Source: Streptomyces paludis
Lineage (GTDB): Bacteria; Actinomycetota; Actinomycetes; Streptomycetales; Streptomycetaceae
Length of the DNA stretch: 64,000 bases
Direction of reading: 5' to 3'
NCBI RefSeq assembly: GCF_003344965.1
Contig: NZ_CP031194.1
Coordinates: 6,696,001 to 6,760,000, forward strand
The notes beneath the pieces were generated by a model, which had not been told where the DNA came from, ran no database searches, and worked only from the letters and a program-made list of their open reading frames with translations. This document shows, in pieces, positions 8,416 through 16,721 of this stretch (positions are counted from its first letter, which is position 1; each line of letters begins with the position of its first letter). Position numbers and translations under genes: made by a program.

Positions 8416-9049
8416 TTCGAGTCACCCCTGCGGTCGTGGTCTGGCCGACCTCGACGGCGACATCGACACCTTCCGGAAGGTAGATGTCGACGCGCGAGCC
8501 GAACCGGATCAGGCCGATACGCTCGCCCTGCTCCACCTTGGTCCCCTGGGGCACGTACGGGACGATACGACGGGCCACCGCGCCGGCGATCTGGATCATC
8601 TCGATGTCGCCCAGCTCGGTGTCGAAGTGCCAGACAACGCGCTCGTTGTTCTCGCTCTCCTTGTTGAACGCCGGAACGAACCCACCGGGGACGTGCTCCA
8701 CGGAGGTCACGGTGCCCGCGAGGGGAGCGCGGTTCACGTGCACGTTCAGCGGGCTCATGAAAATGGCGACCCGGGTGCGCCCGTCCTTCCACGGCATGAT
8801 GCTCTGCACCACACCGTCGGCCGGCGAGATCACACGGCCCGGCGCGATCTCGCGCTCCGGGTCTCTGAAGAACCACAGCATGCCCGCGGCGAGCGCGGTG
8901 GCGGGCACGGCGAGGGCGGCGGCGCGCCGGGAACGACCGGCGCGCGCCAGGCTGATCGCGGCGGTGGCGACGGTCGGCAGGAGCCACGGCGATGCTCCGC
9001 GTGCGATGCGGACCCGGCCGCTTGGTGCAGAGGTTTGGCTGTGGGGCAT
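8402..9049 (-). CDS. psd: Phosphatidylserine decarboxylase proenzyme
   Basis: About 215 residues, matching the short archaeal/actinobacterial type of phosphatidylserine decarboxylase. Two N-terminal hydrophobic stretches anchor it to the membrane. Visible motifs are FFRDPER, ADGVVQ, FMSPLNVHVNR and, near the C-terminus, FGSRVDIYLP. The serine of that G-S motif becomes the pyruvoyl group after self-cleavage. It converts phosphatidylserine to phosphatidylethanolamine. ATG 9049 (MPHSQTS) is preferred over the in-frame 9211 start because GAAGG lies at a usable distance and the upstream extension is not membrane-like. Confidence 0.93.
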   Translation of the reverse strand: MPHSQTSAPSGRVRIARGASPWLLPTVATAAISLARAGRSRRAAALAVPATALAAGMLWFFRDPEREIAPGRVISPADGVVQSIMPWKDGRTRVAIFMSPLNVHVNRAPLAGTVTSVEHVPGGFVPAFNKESENNERVVWHFDTELGDIEMIQIAGAVARRIVPYVPQGTKVEQGERIGLIRFGSRVDIYLPEGVDVAVEVGQTTTAGVTRIDRS

Positions 9050-9230
9050 GGATGACCTTCGTAGCGGGATGATGCCGCGCAGGCGACGGGGGACGGCGGC
9101 TTTTGAGCGATGGTACTGGTTGTGAGCGGCAACTGAGCAAGCCAGCACCCGAGTCGAGCGGCTTGAAGCATGCGGCGGGGCACAACGCGGTGTGATCTTC
9201 TTCGCCGTCAAACCGGCCCAAACAAGATAA

Positions 9231-10442
9231 TTAACCCTGGAATCGGTACTCCTCCAGCAGTCGGCGGCCGATGATCATTTTCTGGATCTCGGCGGTACCT
9301 TCGCCGATCAGCAGCATCGGTGCCTCGCGGTAGAGACGCTCGATCTCGTACTCCTTGGAGAAGCCGTAACCACCGTGGATACGGAAGGCGTCCTCGACGA
9401 CTTCCTTGCAGTATTCGGAGGCGAGGTACTTCGCCATCCCTGCCTCCAGGTCGTTTCGTTCGCCGGAGTCCTTTTTGCGTGCCGCGTTGACCATCATCGC
9501 ATGGGCCGCTTCGACTTTGGTAGCCATCTCCGCCAGCTTGAACTGGATCGCCTGGTGATGGGCGATGGCTTTCCCGAATGTATGACGTTGCTGGGCATAG
9601 GAGACGCCGAGTTCGAAGGCGCGCTGTGCGACACCGCAACCACGCGCCGCGACATTCACCCGGCCGATCTCCACGCCGTCCATCATTTGGTAAAACCCTT
9701 GGCCAGTGGCGCCGCCGAGTACCCGATTGGCCGGAATGCGCAGTCCGTCCATGAGCAGCTCGGTGGTGTCGACGCCCTTGTAGCCCATCTTCTCGATCTT
9801 CCCCGGGATCGTGAGGCCGGGCCGCACCTCGCCGAATCCGGGCTCCTTCTCGACCAGGAACGTGGTCATCGACCGGTGCGGGGCCGTCCCCTCCGGGTGG
9901 CCCTCGTCGGTCCGGCACAGCACGGCGACGAGCGAGGACGTCCCGCCGTTGGTCAGCCACATCTTCTGGCCGGTCAGTACGTACGCCTCCCCGTCGGCCT
10001 CCCGCACCCCCCGCGAGGTGATCGCCGCGACATCCGAGCCCAGGCCCGGTTCCGACATCGAGAACGCGCCACGCACCTCGCCGGCCGCCATACGCGGCAG
10101 GAACGTGTCCTTCTGTTCCTGAGTTCCGTACCGCTGAAGGAGATACGCCACGATGAAGTGCGTGTTGACGATGCCGGAGACGGACATCCAGCCGCGCGCG
10201 ATCTCCTCCACGCACAGCGCGTAGGTGAGCAGCGACTCGCCGAGGCCGCCGTATTCCTCCGGAATCATCAGACCGAAGAGCCCGAGTTCCTTGAGCCCCT
10301 CGACGATTGCCACCGGATATTCGTCGCGGTGTTCCAGCTCGGTGGCGACCGGGAGGATCTCCTTGTCGACAAAGTCTCTTACCGTGGCGAGGATCTCCCG
10401 CTGGATATCCGTCAGTCCGGCGGTCTGCGCGAGTCGGCTCAT
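9231..10442 (-). CDS. mcd: Acyl-CoA dehydrogenase, probable (2S)-methylsuccinyl-CoA dehydrogenase
   Basis: A 403-residue FAD enzyme of the acyl-CoA dehydrogenase family. Family motifs are clear: AFSMSEPGLGSD, EKPGFG-like loop EKEPGFG, and C-terminal FRIHGGYGFSKEYEIERLYREAP with IGEGTAEIQK. The family oxidises acyl-CoA thioesters to the 2,3-enoyl form with electron-transfer flavoprotein. As the last gene of the ccr operon it most likely converts methylsuccinyl-CoA to mesaconyl-CoA; that substrate is inferred from context. It starts seven bases after the hydratase gene. The 181 bases downstream to psd are less GC-rich and hold the likely psd promoter. Confidence 0.88.
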   Translation of the reverse strand: MSRLAQTAGLTDIQREILATVRDFVDKEILPVATELEHRDEYPVAIVEGLKELGLFGLMIPEEYGGLGESLLTYALCVEEIARGWMSVSGIVNTHFIVAYLLQRYGTQEQKDTFLPRMAAGEVRGAFSMSEPGLGSDVAAITSRGVREADGEAYVLTGQKMWLTNGGTSSLVAVLCRTDEGHPEGTAPHRSMTTFLVEKEPGFGEVRPGLTIPGKIEKMGYKGVDTTELLMDGLRIPANRVLGGATGQGFYQMMDGVEIGRVNVAARGCGVAQRAFELGVSYAQQRHTFGKAIAHHQAIQFKLAEMATKVEAAHAMMVNAARKKDSGERNDLEAGMAKYLASEYCKEVVEDAFRIHGGYGFSKEYEIERLYREAPMLLIGEGTAEIQKMIIGRRLLEEYRFQG

Positions 10443-10449
10443 CCCGTTC

Positions 10450-10977
10450 TCACTTCTCCCGTTGCTTCGGTTCCGGATACTTCGGTTCCGGGCGGCCCGG
10501 CTGTTCTCCGCCGCGCTCCTTCACGTAGGTCTCTGTCGGGACCATCACTTTCCGGCGGAACACACACACCACCGTCCCGTCCTGCGTGTATCCCCGGGTC
10601 TCCACGTACACGATTCCCCGGTCGCTCCGGGACTTCGACGCCGTCTTGTCCAGCACCGTCGTCTCGCCGTAAAGCGTGTCGCCGTGGAAGGTCGGCGCCA
10701 CATGACGGAGCGACTCCACCTCCAGATTGGCGATCGCCTTGCCGGAGACATCCGGCACCGACATCCCCAGCAGCAGCGAGTACACGTAGTTCCCCACGAC
10801 GACATTCCTGCCGAAATCCGTCGTCTTCCCGGCGTAGTTCGCGTCGAGGTGCAGCGGATGGTGGTTCATGGTCAGCAGACAGAACAGATGGTCGTCGTAC
10901 TCCGTCACGGTCTTGCCCGGCCAGTGCTTGTAGACCGCGCCGACCTCGAACTCCTCAAAAGTGCGCCCGAACCGCAT
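10450..10977 (-). CDS. mch: MaoC-like hydratase, probable mesaconyl-CoA hydratase
   Basis: A 175-residue hot-dog-fold protein of the MaoC family. The N-terminus GRTFEEFEVG and the hydratase region TMNHHPLHLDANYA, where an Asp/His pair is expected, are present, followed by NVVVGNYVYSL. Members of this subgroup hydrate mesaconyl-CoA to beta-methylmalyl-CoA in the ethylmalonyl-CoA pathway. The gene lies 3 bases after the lyase gene and 7 before the dehydrogenase, the order expected for one polycistronic message. The C-terminal 25 residues are charged and probably disordered. Confidence 0.88.
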   Translation of the reverse strand: MRFGRTFEEFEVGAVYKHWPGKTVTEYDDHLFCLLTMNHHPLHLDANYAGKTTDFGRNVVVGNYVYSLLLGMSVPDVSGKAIANLEVESLRHVAPTFHGDTLYGETTVLDKTASKSRSDRGIVYVETRGYTQDGTVVCVFRRKVMVPTETYVKERGGEQPGRPEPKYPEPKQREK

Positions 10978-10980
10978 CGC

Positions 10981-11991
10981 TCACGCCTCCGGCCTGTCGA
11001 AGGAGGTCGTACGGCGCATTCCGGCCGCCCGCCCCTTGCCCGAGACGACCAGCGCCATCTTGCGGCTCGCCTCGTCGATCATCTCGTCGCCGAGCATCGC
11101 CGAGCCCTTCGCGCCGCCCGCCTCCGACGTGTGGTACTCGTACGCGTCGAGGATCAGCTCGGCATGGTCGTAGTCCTCCTGCGACGGCGAGAAGATCTCG
11201 TTCGACGCCTCGATCTGCCCCGGGTGCAGCACCCACTTGCCGTCGTAGCCGAGCGCCGCCGCGCGCCGCGCCACCTCGCGGTAGCCGTCCACGTTCCGGA
11301 TCTGGAGGTACGGGCCGTCGATGGCCTGGAGGTCGTGCGTCCGGGCCGCCATCAGGATCCGCATCAGGATGTAGTGGTAGGCGTCCGCGCCGTAGCCCGG
11401 CGGCTGCTCCCCGACGACCAGCGACTTCATGTTGATGGACGCCATGAAGTCGGCCGGCCCGAAGACGATCGTCTCCAGCCGCGGCGAGGCCGCCGCGATC
11501 GCGTCGACGTTCACCAGCCCCCGGGCGTTCTCGATCTGCGCCTCGATGCCGATCCGGCCGACCTCGAAGCCCATCGTCTTCTCGATCTGGGTGAGCAGCA
11601 GATCGAGGGCGACGATCTGCTGGGCGTCCTGGACCTTCGGCAGCATCACACAGTCCAGGTTCTGCCCCGCGCCCTCCACGACCGTGATCACATCGCGGTA
11701 CGTCCAGTGCGTCGTCCAGTCGTTGACCCGGACGACCCGGATCTTCCCCGTCCAGTCGCCCTTGTTGAGCGCGTCCACGATGCTGTGCCGGGCCCCCTCC
11801 TTGGCCAGCGGCGCGCACGCGTCCTCCAGATCGAGGAAGACCTGATCGGCCGGCAGCCCCTGGGCCTTCTCCAGGAAGCGCGGGTTCGAGCCCGGCACGG
11901 CGAGGCAGGAGCGGCGCGGACGGGACCGGCGGTCGCGGGTCCCGGGGGCGGTCCCGGGTGCGGGCGTGCCTGCGGGTGTGGGGGCAGTCAT
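10981..11991 (-). CDS. mcl1: HpcH/HpaI-family CoA ester lyase (L-malyl-CoA/beta-methylmalyl-CoA lyase)
   Basis: A 336-residue lyase of the citrate lyase beta/malyl-CoA lyase type. Motifs: RRSCLAVPGSNPRFLEKA, VFLDLEDACAP (metal-binding acidic cluster), RVNDW, DCVMLPKVQ, IGIEAQIENARGLVN (Glu ligand) and KWVLHPGQIEASNEIF. It cleaves beta-methylmalyl-CoA into glyoxylate and propionyl-CoA. The ATG at 11991 overlaps the stop of the mutase gene in an ATGA arrangement. The first 25 residues are Pro/Thr/Gly-rich and not conserved. A much longer in-frame reading upstream is only codon-bias shadow over the mutase gene. Confidence 0.92.
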   Translation of the reverse strand: MTAPTPAGTPAPGTAPGTRDRRSRPRRSCLAVPGSNPRFLEKAQGLPADQVFLDLEDACAPLAKEGARHSIVDALNKGDWTGKIRVVRVNDWTTHWTYRDVITVVEGAGQNLDCVMLPKVQDAQQIVALDLLLTQIEKTMGFEVGRIGIEAQIENARGLVNVDAIAAASPRLETIVFGPADFMASINMKSLVVGEQPPGYGADAYHYILMRILMAARTHDLQAIDGPYLQIRNVDGYREVARRAAALGYDGKWVLHPGQIEASNEIFSPSQEDYDHAELILDAYEYHTSEAGGAKGSAMLGDEMIDEASRKMALVVSGKGRAAGMRRTTSFDRPEA

Positions 11992-14042
11992 ACGGAGACC
12001 TCCAGAGGTTCGAGTCTGTTCGCGGTACGGATCTCGTCGACGATACGGCCGATGATCGTCGTGATCCCGAAGTCCTTCGGGGTGAAGACGGCGGCCACGC
12101 CGGCCGCCCGCAGCGCCCGCGCGTCGGCGTTCGGGATGATCCCGCCGACGATCACCGGCAGATCGCCCGCGCCGGCCTCGCGCAGCCGGCCGAGCACATC
12201 GGGCACCAGCGCGGCGTGCGAGCCCGACAGGATCGACAGCCCCACACAGTGCACGTCCTCGGCGACCGCGGCGGCCACGATCTGCTCCGGGGTGAGCCTG
12301 ATGCCCTGGTAGACCACCTCGAAACCGGCGTCCCTCGCCCGTACGGCGATCTGCTCGGCGCCGTTGGAGTGGCCGTCCAGGCCCGGCTTGCCGACCAGCA
12401 GCCGCAGCCGTCCCACCCGCAGCTCCTCGGCGGTACGGGCGGCCTTCGCCCGCACGGCGGCCAGCGGTGTACCGGCCTCGGCCGTCACGGCGAGCGGCGC
12501 GCCGCCGACCCCGGTGGGCGCGCGGAACTCGCCGAACACCTCGCGCAGCGCCGAGGACCACTCGCCCGTCGTCACCCCGGCCCGCGCGCACTCCACCGTG
12601 GCGGCCATCAGATTGTCGGTGCTCGCCGCGGCCGTCCGCAGCGCGGCCAGCGCGGCGGCGGCGCGGGCCCCGTCGCGCGCCTCCCGCCAGGCCACCAGGG
12701 CGGCCACCACCCGGGCCTCGTTCGCCGGGTCGACCGTCATGACCGCGCCGTCGAGATCGGCGGTCAGCGGACTGGGCTCGGTCGACTCGTAACAGTTGAC
12801 GCCGACGATCCGCTCCTCGCCCGACTCGATCCGCGCCCGCCGCTCGGCGTGCGCGGCCACCAGCCGCGACTTGAGATAGCCGGATTCGACGGCGGCCAGC
12901 GCGCCGCCCATCTCCTCGATCCGGCCGATCTCCTCGAACGCCTCGCCGACCAGGCCGGCCACCTTCTCCTCCACGACCCGCGAGCCGTCGAAGAGATCGC
13001 CGTACTCCAGCAGATCGCTCTCGTCCGCCAGCACCTGCTGGATCCGCAGCGACCACTGCTGGTCCCACGGCCGCGGCAGCCCCAGCGCCTCGTTCCACGC
13101 GGGCAGCTGTACGGCGCGGGCGCGGGCGTCCCGGGAGAGCGTCACGGCGAGCATCTCCAGCACGATCCGCTGGACGTTGTTCTCCGGCTGCGCCTCGGTC
13201 AGACCCAGCGAGTTGACCTGGACCCCGTAGCGGAAGCGGCGGTGCCCGGCGTCCTCGATCCCGTACCGCTCCCGGGTGATCCGGTCCCAGACCCGGGAGA
13301 AGGCCCGCATCTTGCACATCTCCTCGACGAACCGCACCCCGGCGTTGACGAAGAACGAGATCCGCCCGACCACCTCGCCCCGGCGCTCGACGGGGATCCG
13401 CCCGGACGCGAACACCGCGTCCAGCACGGCGATCGCCGTGGACATCGCGTACGCGATCTCCTGGACCGGCGTCGCGCCGGCCTCCTGGAGGTGGTAGCTA
13501 CAGATGTTGATCGGGTTCCACTTGGGCAGGTGGTGCACGGTGTAGGTGATCATGTCGGTGGTCAGCCGCAGGCTCGGCACGGGCGGGAAGACATGGGTCC
13601 CGCGCGACAGGTACTCCTTGACGATGTCGTTCTGTGTCGTCCCCCGCAGCAGCGCGGGATCGGCGCCCTGCTCCTCCGCGACCACCTGATAGAGCGCCAG
13701 CAGCCACATCGCGGTGGCGTTGATGGTCATCGAGGTGTTGGTGCGCTCCAGCGGGATGTCCCGGAAGAGCCGGCGCATGTCGCCGAGATGGGACACCGGC
13801 ACCCCGACCCGGCCGACCTCGCCGCGGGCCAGGACGTGGTCCGGGTCGTAACCGGTCTGGGTCGGCAGGTCGAAGGCGACGGAGAGACCGGTCTGCCCCT
13901 TCGCGAGATTGCGCCGGTACAGCGCGTTGGACGCCTCGGCGGTCGAGTGGCCCGCGTAGGTCCGCATGAGCCAGGGCCGGTCCTTGGCACGCGGTGCCTG
14001 ACGGTCCGTCAAATCGGGCCGTGTGGTGTCGGGCTGCGTCAT
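11988..14042 (-). CDS. meaA: Ethylmalonyl-CoA mutase (MeaA type, B12-dependent)
   Basis: A 684-residue coenzyme-B12 mutase related to methylmalonyl-CoA mutase. The catalytic barrel includes FDLPTQTGYDPD and TINATAMWLLALY; the C-terminal cobalamin domain carries DGHSNGAEQIA, the His ligand motif in the form typical of ethylmalonyl-CoA mutase, followed by LSILSGSH and VIVGGIIP. It rearranges ethylmalonyl-CoA to methylsuccinyl-CoA. ATG 14042 lies one base from the ccr stop. No ethylmalonyl-CoA epimerase is encoded beside it; the shared methylmalonyl-CoA epimerase elsewhere in the genome probably serves. Confidence 0.95.
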   Translation of the reverse strand: MTQPDTTRPDLTDRQAPRAKDRPWLMRTYAGHSTAEASNALYRRNLAKGQTGLSVAFDLPTQTGYDPDHVLARGEVGRVGVPVSHLGDMRRLFRDIPLERTNTSMTINATAMWLLALYQVVAEEQGADPALLRGTTQNDIVKEYLSRGTHVFPPVPSLRLTTDMITYTVHHLPKWNPINICSYHLQEAGATPVQEIAYAMSTAIAVLDAVFASGRIPVERRGEVVGRISFFVNAGVRFVEEMCKMRAFSRVWDRITRERYGIEDAGHRRFRYGVQVNSLGLTEAQPENNVQRIVLEMLAVTLSRDARARAVQLPAWNEALGLPRPWDQQWSLRIQQVLADESDLLEYGDLFDGSRVVEEKVAGLVGEAFEEIGRIEEMGGALAAVESGYLKSRLVAAHAERRARIESGEERIVGVNCYESTEPSPLTADLDGAVMTVDPANEARVVAALVAWREARDGARAAAALAALRTAAASTDNLMAATVECARAGVTTGEWSSALREVFGEFRAPTGVGGAPLAVTAEAGTPLAAVRAKAARTAEELRVGRLRLLVGKPGLDGHSNGAEQIAVRARDAGFEVVYQGIRLTPEQIVAAAVAEDVHCVGLSILSGSHAALVPDVLGRLREAGAGDLPVIVGGIIPNADARALRAAGVAAVFTPKDFGITTIIGRIVDEIRTANRLEPLEVSV

Positions 14043-14043
14043 G

Positions 14044-15381
14044 TCAGGCGTCCCGGAAGAGGTTGATGGCGTCCAGATGCCGGGCCCGCAGCGCCTCGTC
14101 CCGTACGCCCAGACCCTCGCGCGGGGCCAGGGCCAGCACCCCGACCTTGCCCTGGTGCAGATTGCGGTGGACGTCGTACGCCGCCCGGCCGGTCTCCTCC
14201 AGCGGGTACACCTTCGACAGGGTCGGGTGGATCTTCCCCTTGGCGACCAGCCGGTTGGCCTCCCACGCCTCGCGGTAGTTGGCGAAGTGGGAGCCGACGA
14301 TTCGCTTGAGCGACATCCACAGATAGCGGTTGTCGTACTCGTGGGTGTAGCCGGAGGTGGAGGCGCAGGTGACGACCGTGCCGCCCTTGCGGGTGACATA
14401 GACGGAGGCGCCGAAGGTCTCGCGGCCCGGGTGCTCGAAGACGATGTCCACGTCCTCGCCGCCGGTCAGCTCCCGGATCCGCTTGCCGAAGCGCTTCCAC
14501 TCGCGCGGGTCCTGATTCCGCTCGTCCCGCCAGAAGCGGTACTCCTCGGCGGTCCGGTCGATGATCGCCTCGGCGCCCATCCGCCGGCAGATCTCCGCCT
14601 TCCGCTCGCTGGAGACCACACAGACCGGGTTGGCGCCGCCGGCCAGCGCGTACTGGGTGGCGTACGAACCGAGTCCGCCGCTGGCGCCCCAGATCAGCAC
14701 GTTGTCGCCCTGCTTTAGGCACGCGCCGTTGCGGGACACCAGCTGGCGGTAGGCCGTCGAGTTGACCAGCCCGGGCGCCGCGGCCTCCTCCCAGCTCAAG
14801 TGCTTGGGCTTGGGCATCAGTTGATTGGACTTCACCAGCGCGAGTTCCGCGAGGCCGCCGAAGTTGGTCTCGAAGCCCCAGATCCGCTGCTCGGGGTCGA
14901 GCATGGTGTCGTTGTGACCGTCGGACGACTCCAGTTCGACGGAGAGGCAGTGCGCCACGACCTCGTCCCCCGGCCGCCAGGCGTTGACCCCCGGCCCGGT
15001 GCGCAGCACGACCCCGGAGAGGTCGGAGCCGATCACGTGGTACGGCAGATCATGACGCCGGGCCAGCTCGCTGAGCCTGCCGTAGCGCTCCAGGAACCCG
15101 AAGGTCGGCACCGGTTCGAAGAGCGCGGTCCAGACGGAGTTGTAATTCACCGAGCTGGCCATGACGGCCACCAGGGCCTCGCCCGGACCGAGCGCCGGGA
15201 CGGGCACCTCGTCGAGATGGAGCGAGGCGCGGGGATCCTTCTCCCGGGTGGGGAGGCCCGCGAACATCTCGGTCTCGTCCTTGTGCACGGTCACCGCGCG
15301 GTACGAACCGGGCAGCGGGAGTGCGGCGAAGTCGGCGGACGTGCTGTCCGGCGACTGGATCGCGTCCAGGATTTCCTTCAC
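14044..15381 (-). CDS. ccr: Crotonyl-CoA carboxylase/reductase
   Basis: A 445-residue medium-chain dehydrogenase-type enzyme that reduces crotonyl-CoA with NADPH while fixing CO2 to give (2S)-ethylmalonyl-CoA, a source of polyketide extender units and the entry step of the ethylmalonyl-CoA pathway. Seen: HKDETEMFAGL, VMASSVNYNSVWTALFEP, GSDLSGVVLRTGPGV, the nucleotide fold WGASGGLGSYATQYALAGG and EHPGRETFGASV. GTG 15381 is chosen because GGAGG precedes it and the length fits the family. It heads the meaA-lyase-hydratase-dehydrogenase operon. A 5' leader of over 200 bases is likely (see the promoter at 15605). Confidence 0.96.
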   Translation of the reverse strand: MKEILDAIQSPDSTSADFAALPLPGSYRAVTVHKDETEMFAGLPTREKDPRASLHLDEVPVPALGPGEALVAVMASSVNYNSVWTALFEPVPTFGFLERYGRLSELARRHDLPYHVIGSDLSGVVLRTGPGVNAWRPGDEVVAHCLSVELESSDGHNDTMLDPEQRIWGFETNFGGLAELALVKSNQLMPKPKHLSWEEAAAPGLVNSTAYRQLVSRNGACLKQGDNVLIWGASGGLGSYATQYALAGGANPVCVVSSERKAEICRRMGAEAIIDRTAEEYRFWRDERNQDPREWKRFGKRIRELTGGEDVDIVFEHPGRETFGASVYVTRKGGTVVTCASTSGYTHEYDNRYLWMSLKRIVGSHFANYREAWEANRLVAKGKIHPTLSKVYPLEETGRAAYDVHRNLHQGKVGVLALAPREGLGVRDEALRARHLDAINLFRDA

Positions 15382-15739
15382 GGTGGGGCCTCCGGCCAAG
15401 CTGAGGGTACGTCGGGGAACCGGCGCGGAGCGGCGCCGGGCGGGGGTGGAGGTGTGCCGTCGGTTCGGCGGGTGGTGCGGGAGCAGCGGCGCGGGTGGCG
15501 CGGTGCGGTGCGAGGTGTGCGTGGTGCGCTGTGCTGCGCGAGAGCCTGTGACGCAGGCGTCCGGGGCACGAGCGGGACGGCTCGGGGAGCGGCCGGACAA
15601 CATCAACGTATGGCACGCCGTGACAGGTGGCAAGGCACCCGGTGCCAAAATTTTCTCTCAGTTGTCACCACCGGGGCACGCATGAGCGCGCCCCGGCATG
15701 GTGAGGGGAGGTGCGTGGAGGCGGAGGAACGCGGAGGTG
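15382..15739. other. Intergenic region between ccr and the TetR gene
   Basis: 358 bases without a convincing gene. The part next to ccr is GC-rich leader. The distal part around 15600-15670 is less GC-rich, with an AAAATTTT run, and holds the candidate ccr promoter and a small dyad described separately. No terminator for the TetR gene is obvious. Confidence 0.6.
15605..15646 (-). promoter_or_regulatory. Candidate ccr promoter with adjoining dyad
   Basis: On the minus strand TTGCCA (15633-15628) and TACGTT (15610-15605) are separated by 17 bases, a good match for a housekeeping sigma promoter. Directly upstream is the dyad GGCACCCGGTGCC (15634-15646). A site there could serve a regulator such as the TetR protein encoded next door. 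The transcript would start about 215 bases before the ccr start codon. This is inference from sequence only. Confidence 0.45.
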
Positions 15740-16555
15740 CTACGCGTTGTTCTTGAGCGCCTGCTTGATCGTGCGCATGACCTCGTCCAGCGGGGCGTCC
15801 GTGTGCGCCACCGCCACCAGGACGTCCCCGCTGGTACGCGCCGTGGCCGCCGGCCTGGCCGGCGCCCCGCCCGCGGTCCGGCCCGCGCCGATACCGCTGC
15901 CGAAGGTCTCGCGGACGATCGCGAAGGCGTGGTCGAGCTGCGCCTCCACATCGCCCTGGCCGCCGGCGCGCAGCCAGCGGCGCAGGACATGGTTGTGCGC
16001 GGTGACGACGGCGGACGCGGCCACCTCCGCCATCAGCGGGTCGTCATTGCCGTCGGTGTGGTCGCGCTCGTCGAAGTGGCCCAGCAGATAGCGCGTGAAC
16101 AGCCGCTCGTAGCGGGCCACGGAGGCGATCTCGGCCTGGCGCAGGGTGGGCACCTCGCGGGTCAGCTTGTAGCGCGCGACCGAGACGGCGGGGGAGGCCG
16201 CGTACATCCGCATGACCTCCTTGATGCCCCGGCAGACCGTGTCCAGCGGCTGTTCGTGCGCGGGGGCCGCGTTGAGCACGTCCTCCGCCCGGACGAGTGT
16301 GTCGTCGTGGTCCGGGAAGATCGCCTCTTCCTTGGAGCGGAAGTGCCGGAAGAAGGTCCGGCGCGCGACCCCGGCCGCGGCGGCGATCTCGTCTACGGTC
16401 GTCGCCTCGTACCCCTTGGTCGCGAATAGCTCCATGGCAGCGGCCGCCAGCTCGCGGCGCATCTTGAGGCGCTGGGCGGCGGCACGGGTGCCGGCGGCGC
16501 TCTCGGGCACGTCGGACTTGCTGCTGGTACGGGCGGACCTGGCGGGCTGGGACAT
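15740..16555 (-). CDS. TetR-family transcriptional regulator, probable regulator of the ccr region
   Basis: About 271 residues. The N-terminal TetR helix-turn-helix is clear: AAAMELFATKGYEATTVDEIAAAAGVARRTFFRHF. The remainder is a helical ligand-binding domain with no recognisable motif. ATG 16555 (MSQPARS) follows relatives as I remember them; ATG 16573 is also possible and neither has a strong ribosome site. It lies between ccr and the 3-hydroxyacyl-CoA dehydrogenase gene in the same direction, with 358 bases of promoter-bearing sequence before ccr, so control of acyl-CoA genes is likely but unproven. Confidence 0.85.
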   Translation of the reverse strand: MSQPARSARTSSKSDVPESAAGTRAAAQRLKMRRELAAAAMELFATKGYEATTVDEIAAAAGVARRTFFRHFRSKEEAIFPDHDDTLVRAEDVLNAAPAHEQPLDTVCRGIKEVMRMYAASPAVSVARYKLTREVPTLRQAEIASVARYERLFTRYLLGHFDERDHTDGNDDPLMAEVAASAVVTAHNHVLRRWLRAGGQGDVEAQLDHAFAIVRETFGSGIGAGRTAGGAPARPAATARTSGDVLVAVAHTDAPLDEVMRTIKQALKNNA

Positions 16556-16721
16556 GAGGTGAACGTACTGCATCGGCGCAGGAGAGCGCGCCCGCGGGGG
16601 AGACCGGCGGGGCCGGTGACGGGGGTCGGCGCCGGACACCGCGCCGGGCCCGGCGCCGGGCCCCGTGTCAGGTCCGGCGCCGGGTCCGGCACTTGGTTCC
16701 GCGTCCGGTTCCGCGCCGGGC

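Noticed and set aside
11958..14066. Long plus-strand open frame across the mutase gene
   Set aside because: It is the codon-bias shadow of meaA, which has full B12-mutase motifs. Similar shadows at 9375-11435, 10225-12312, 16665-18593, 29516-31969 and 33776-35782 were dropped for the same reason.
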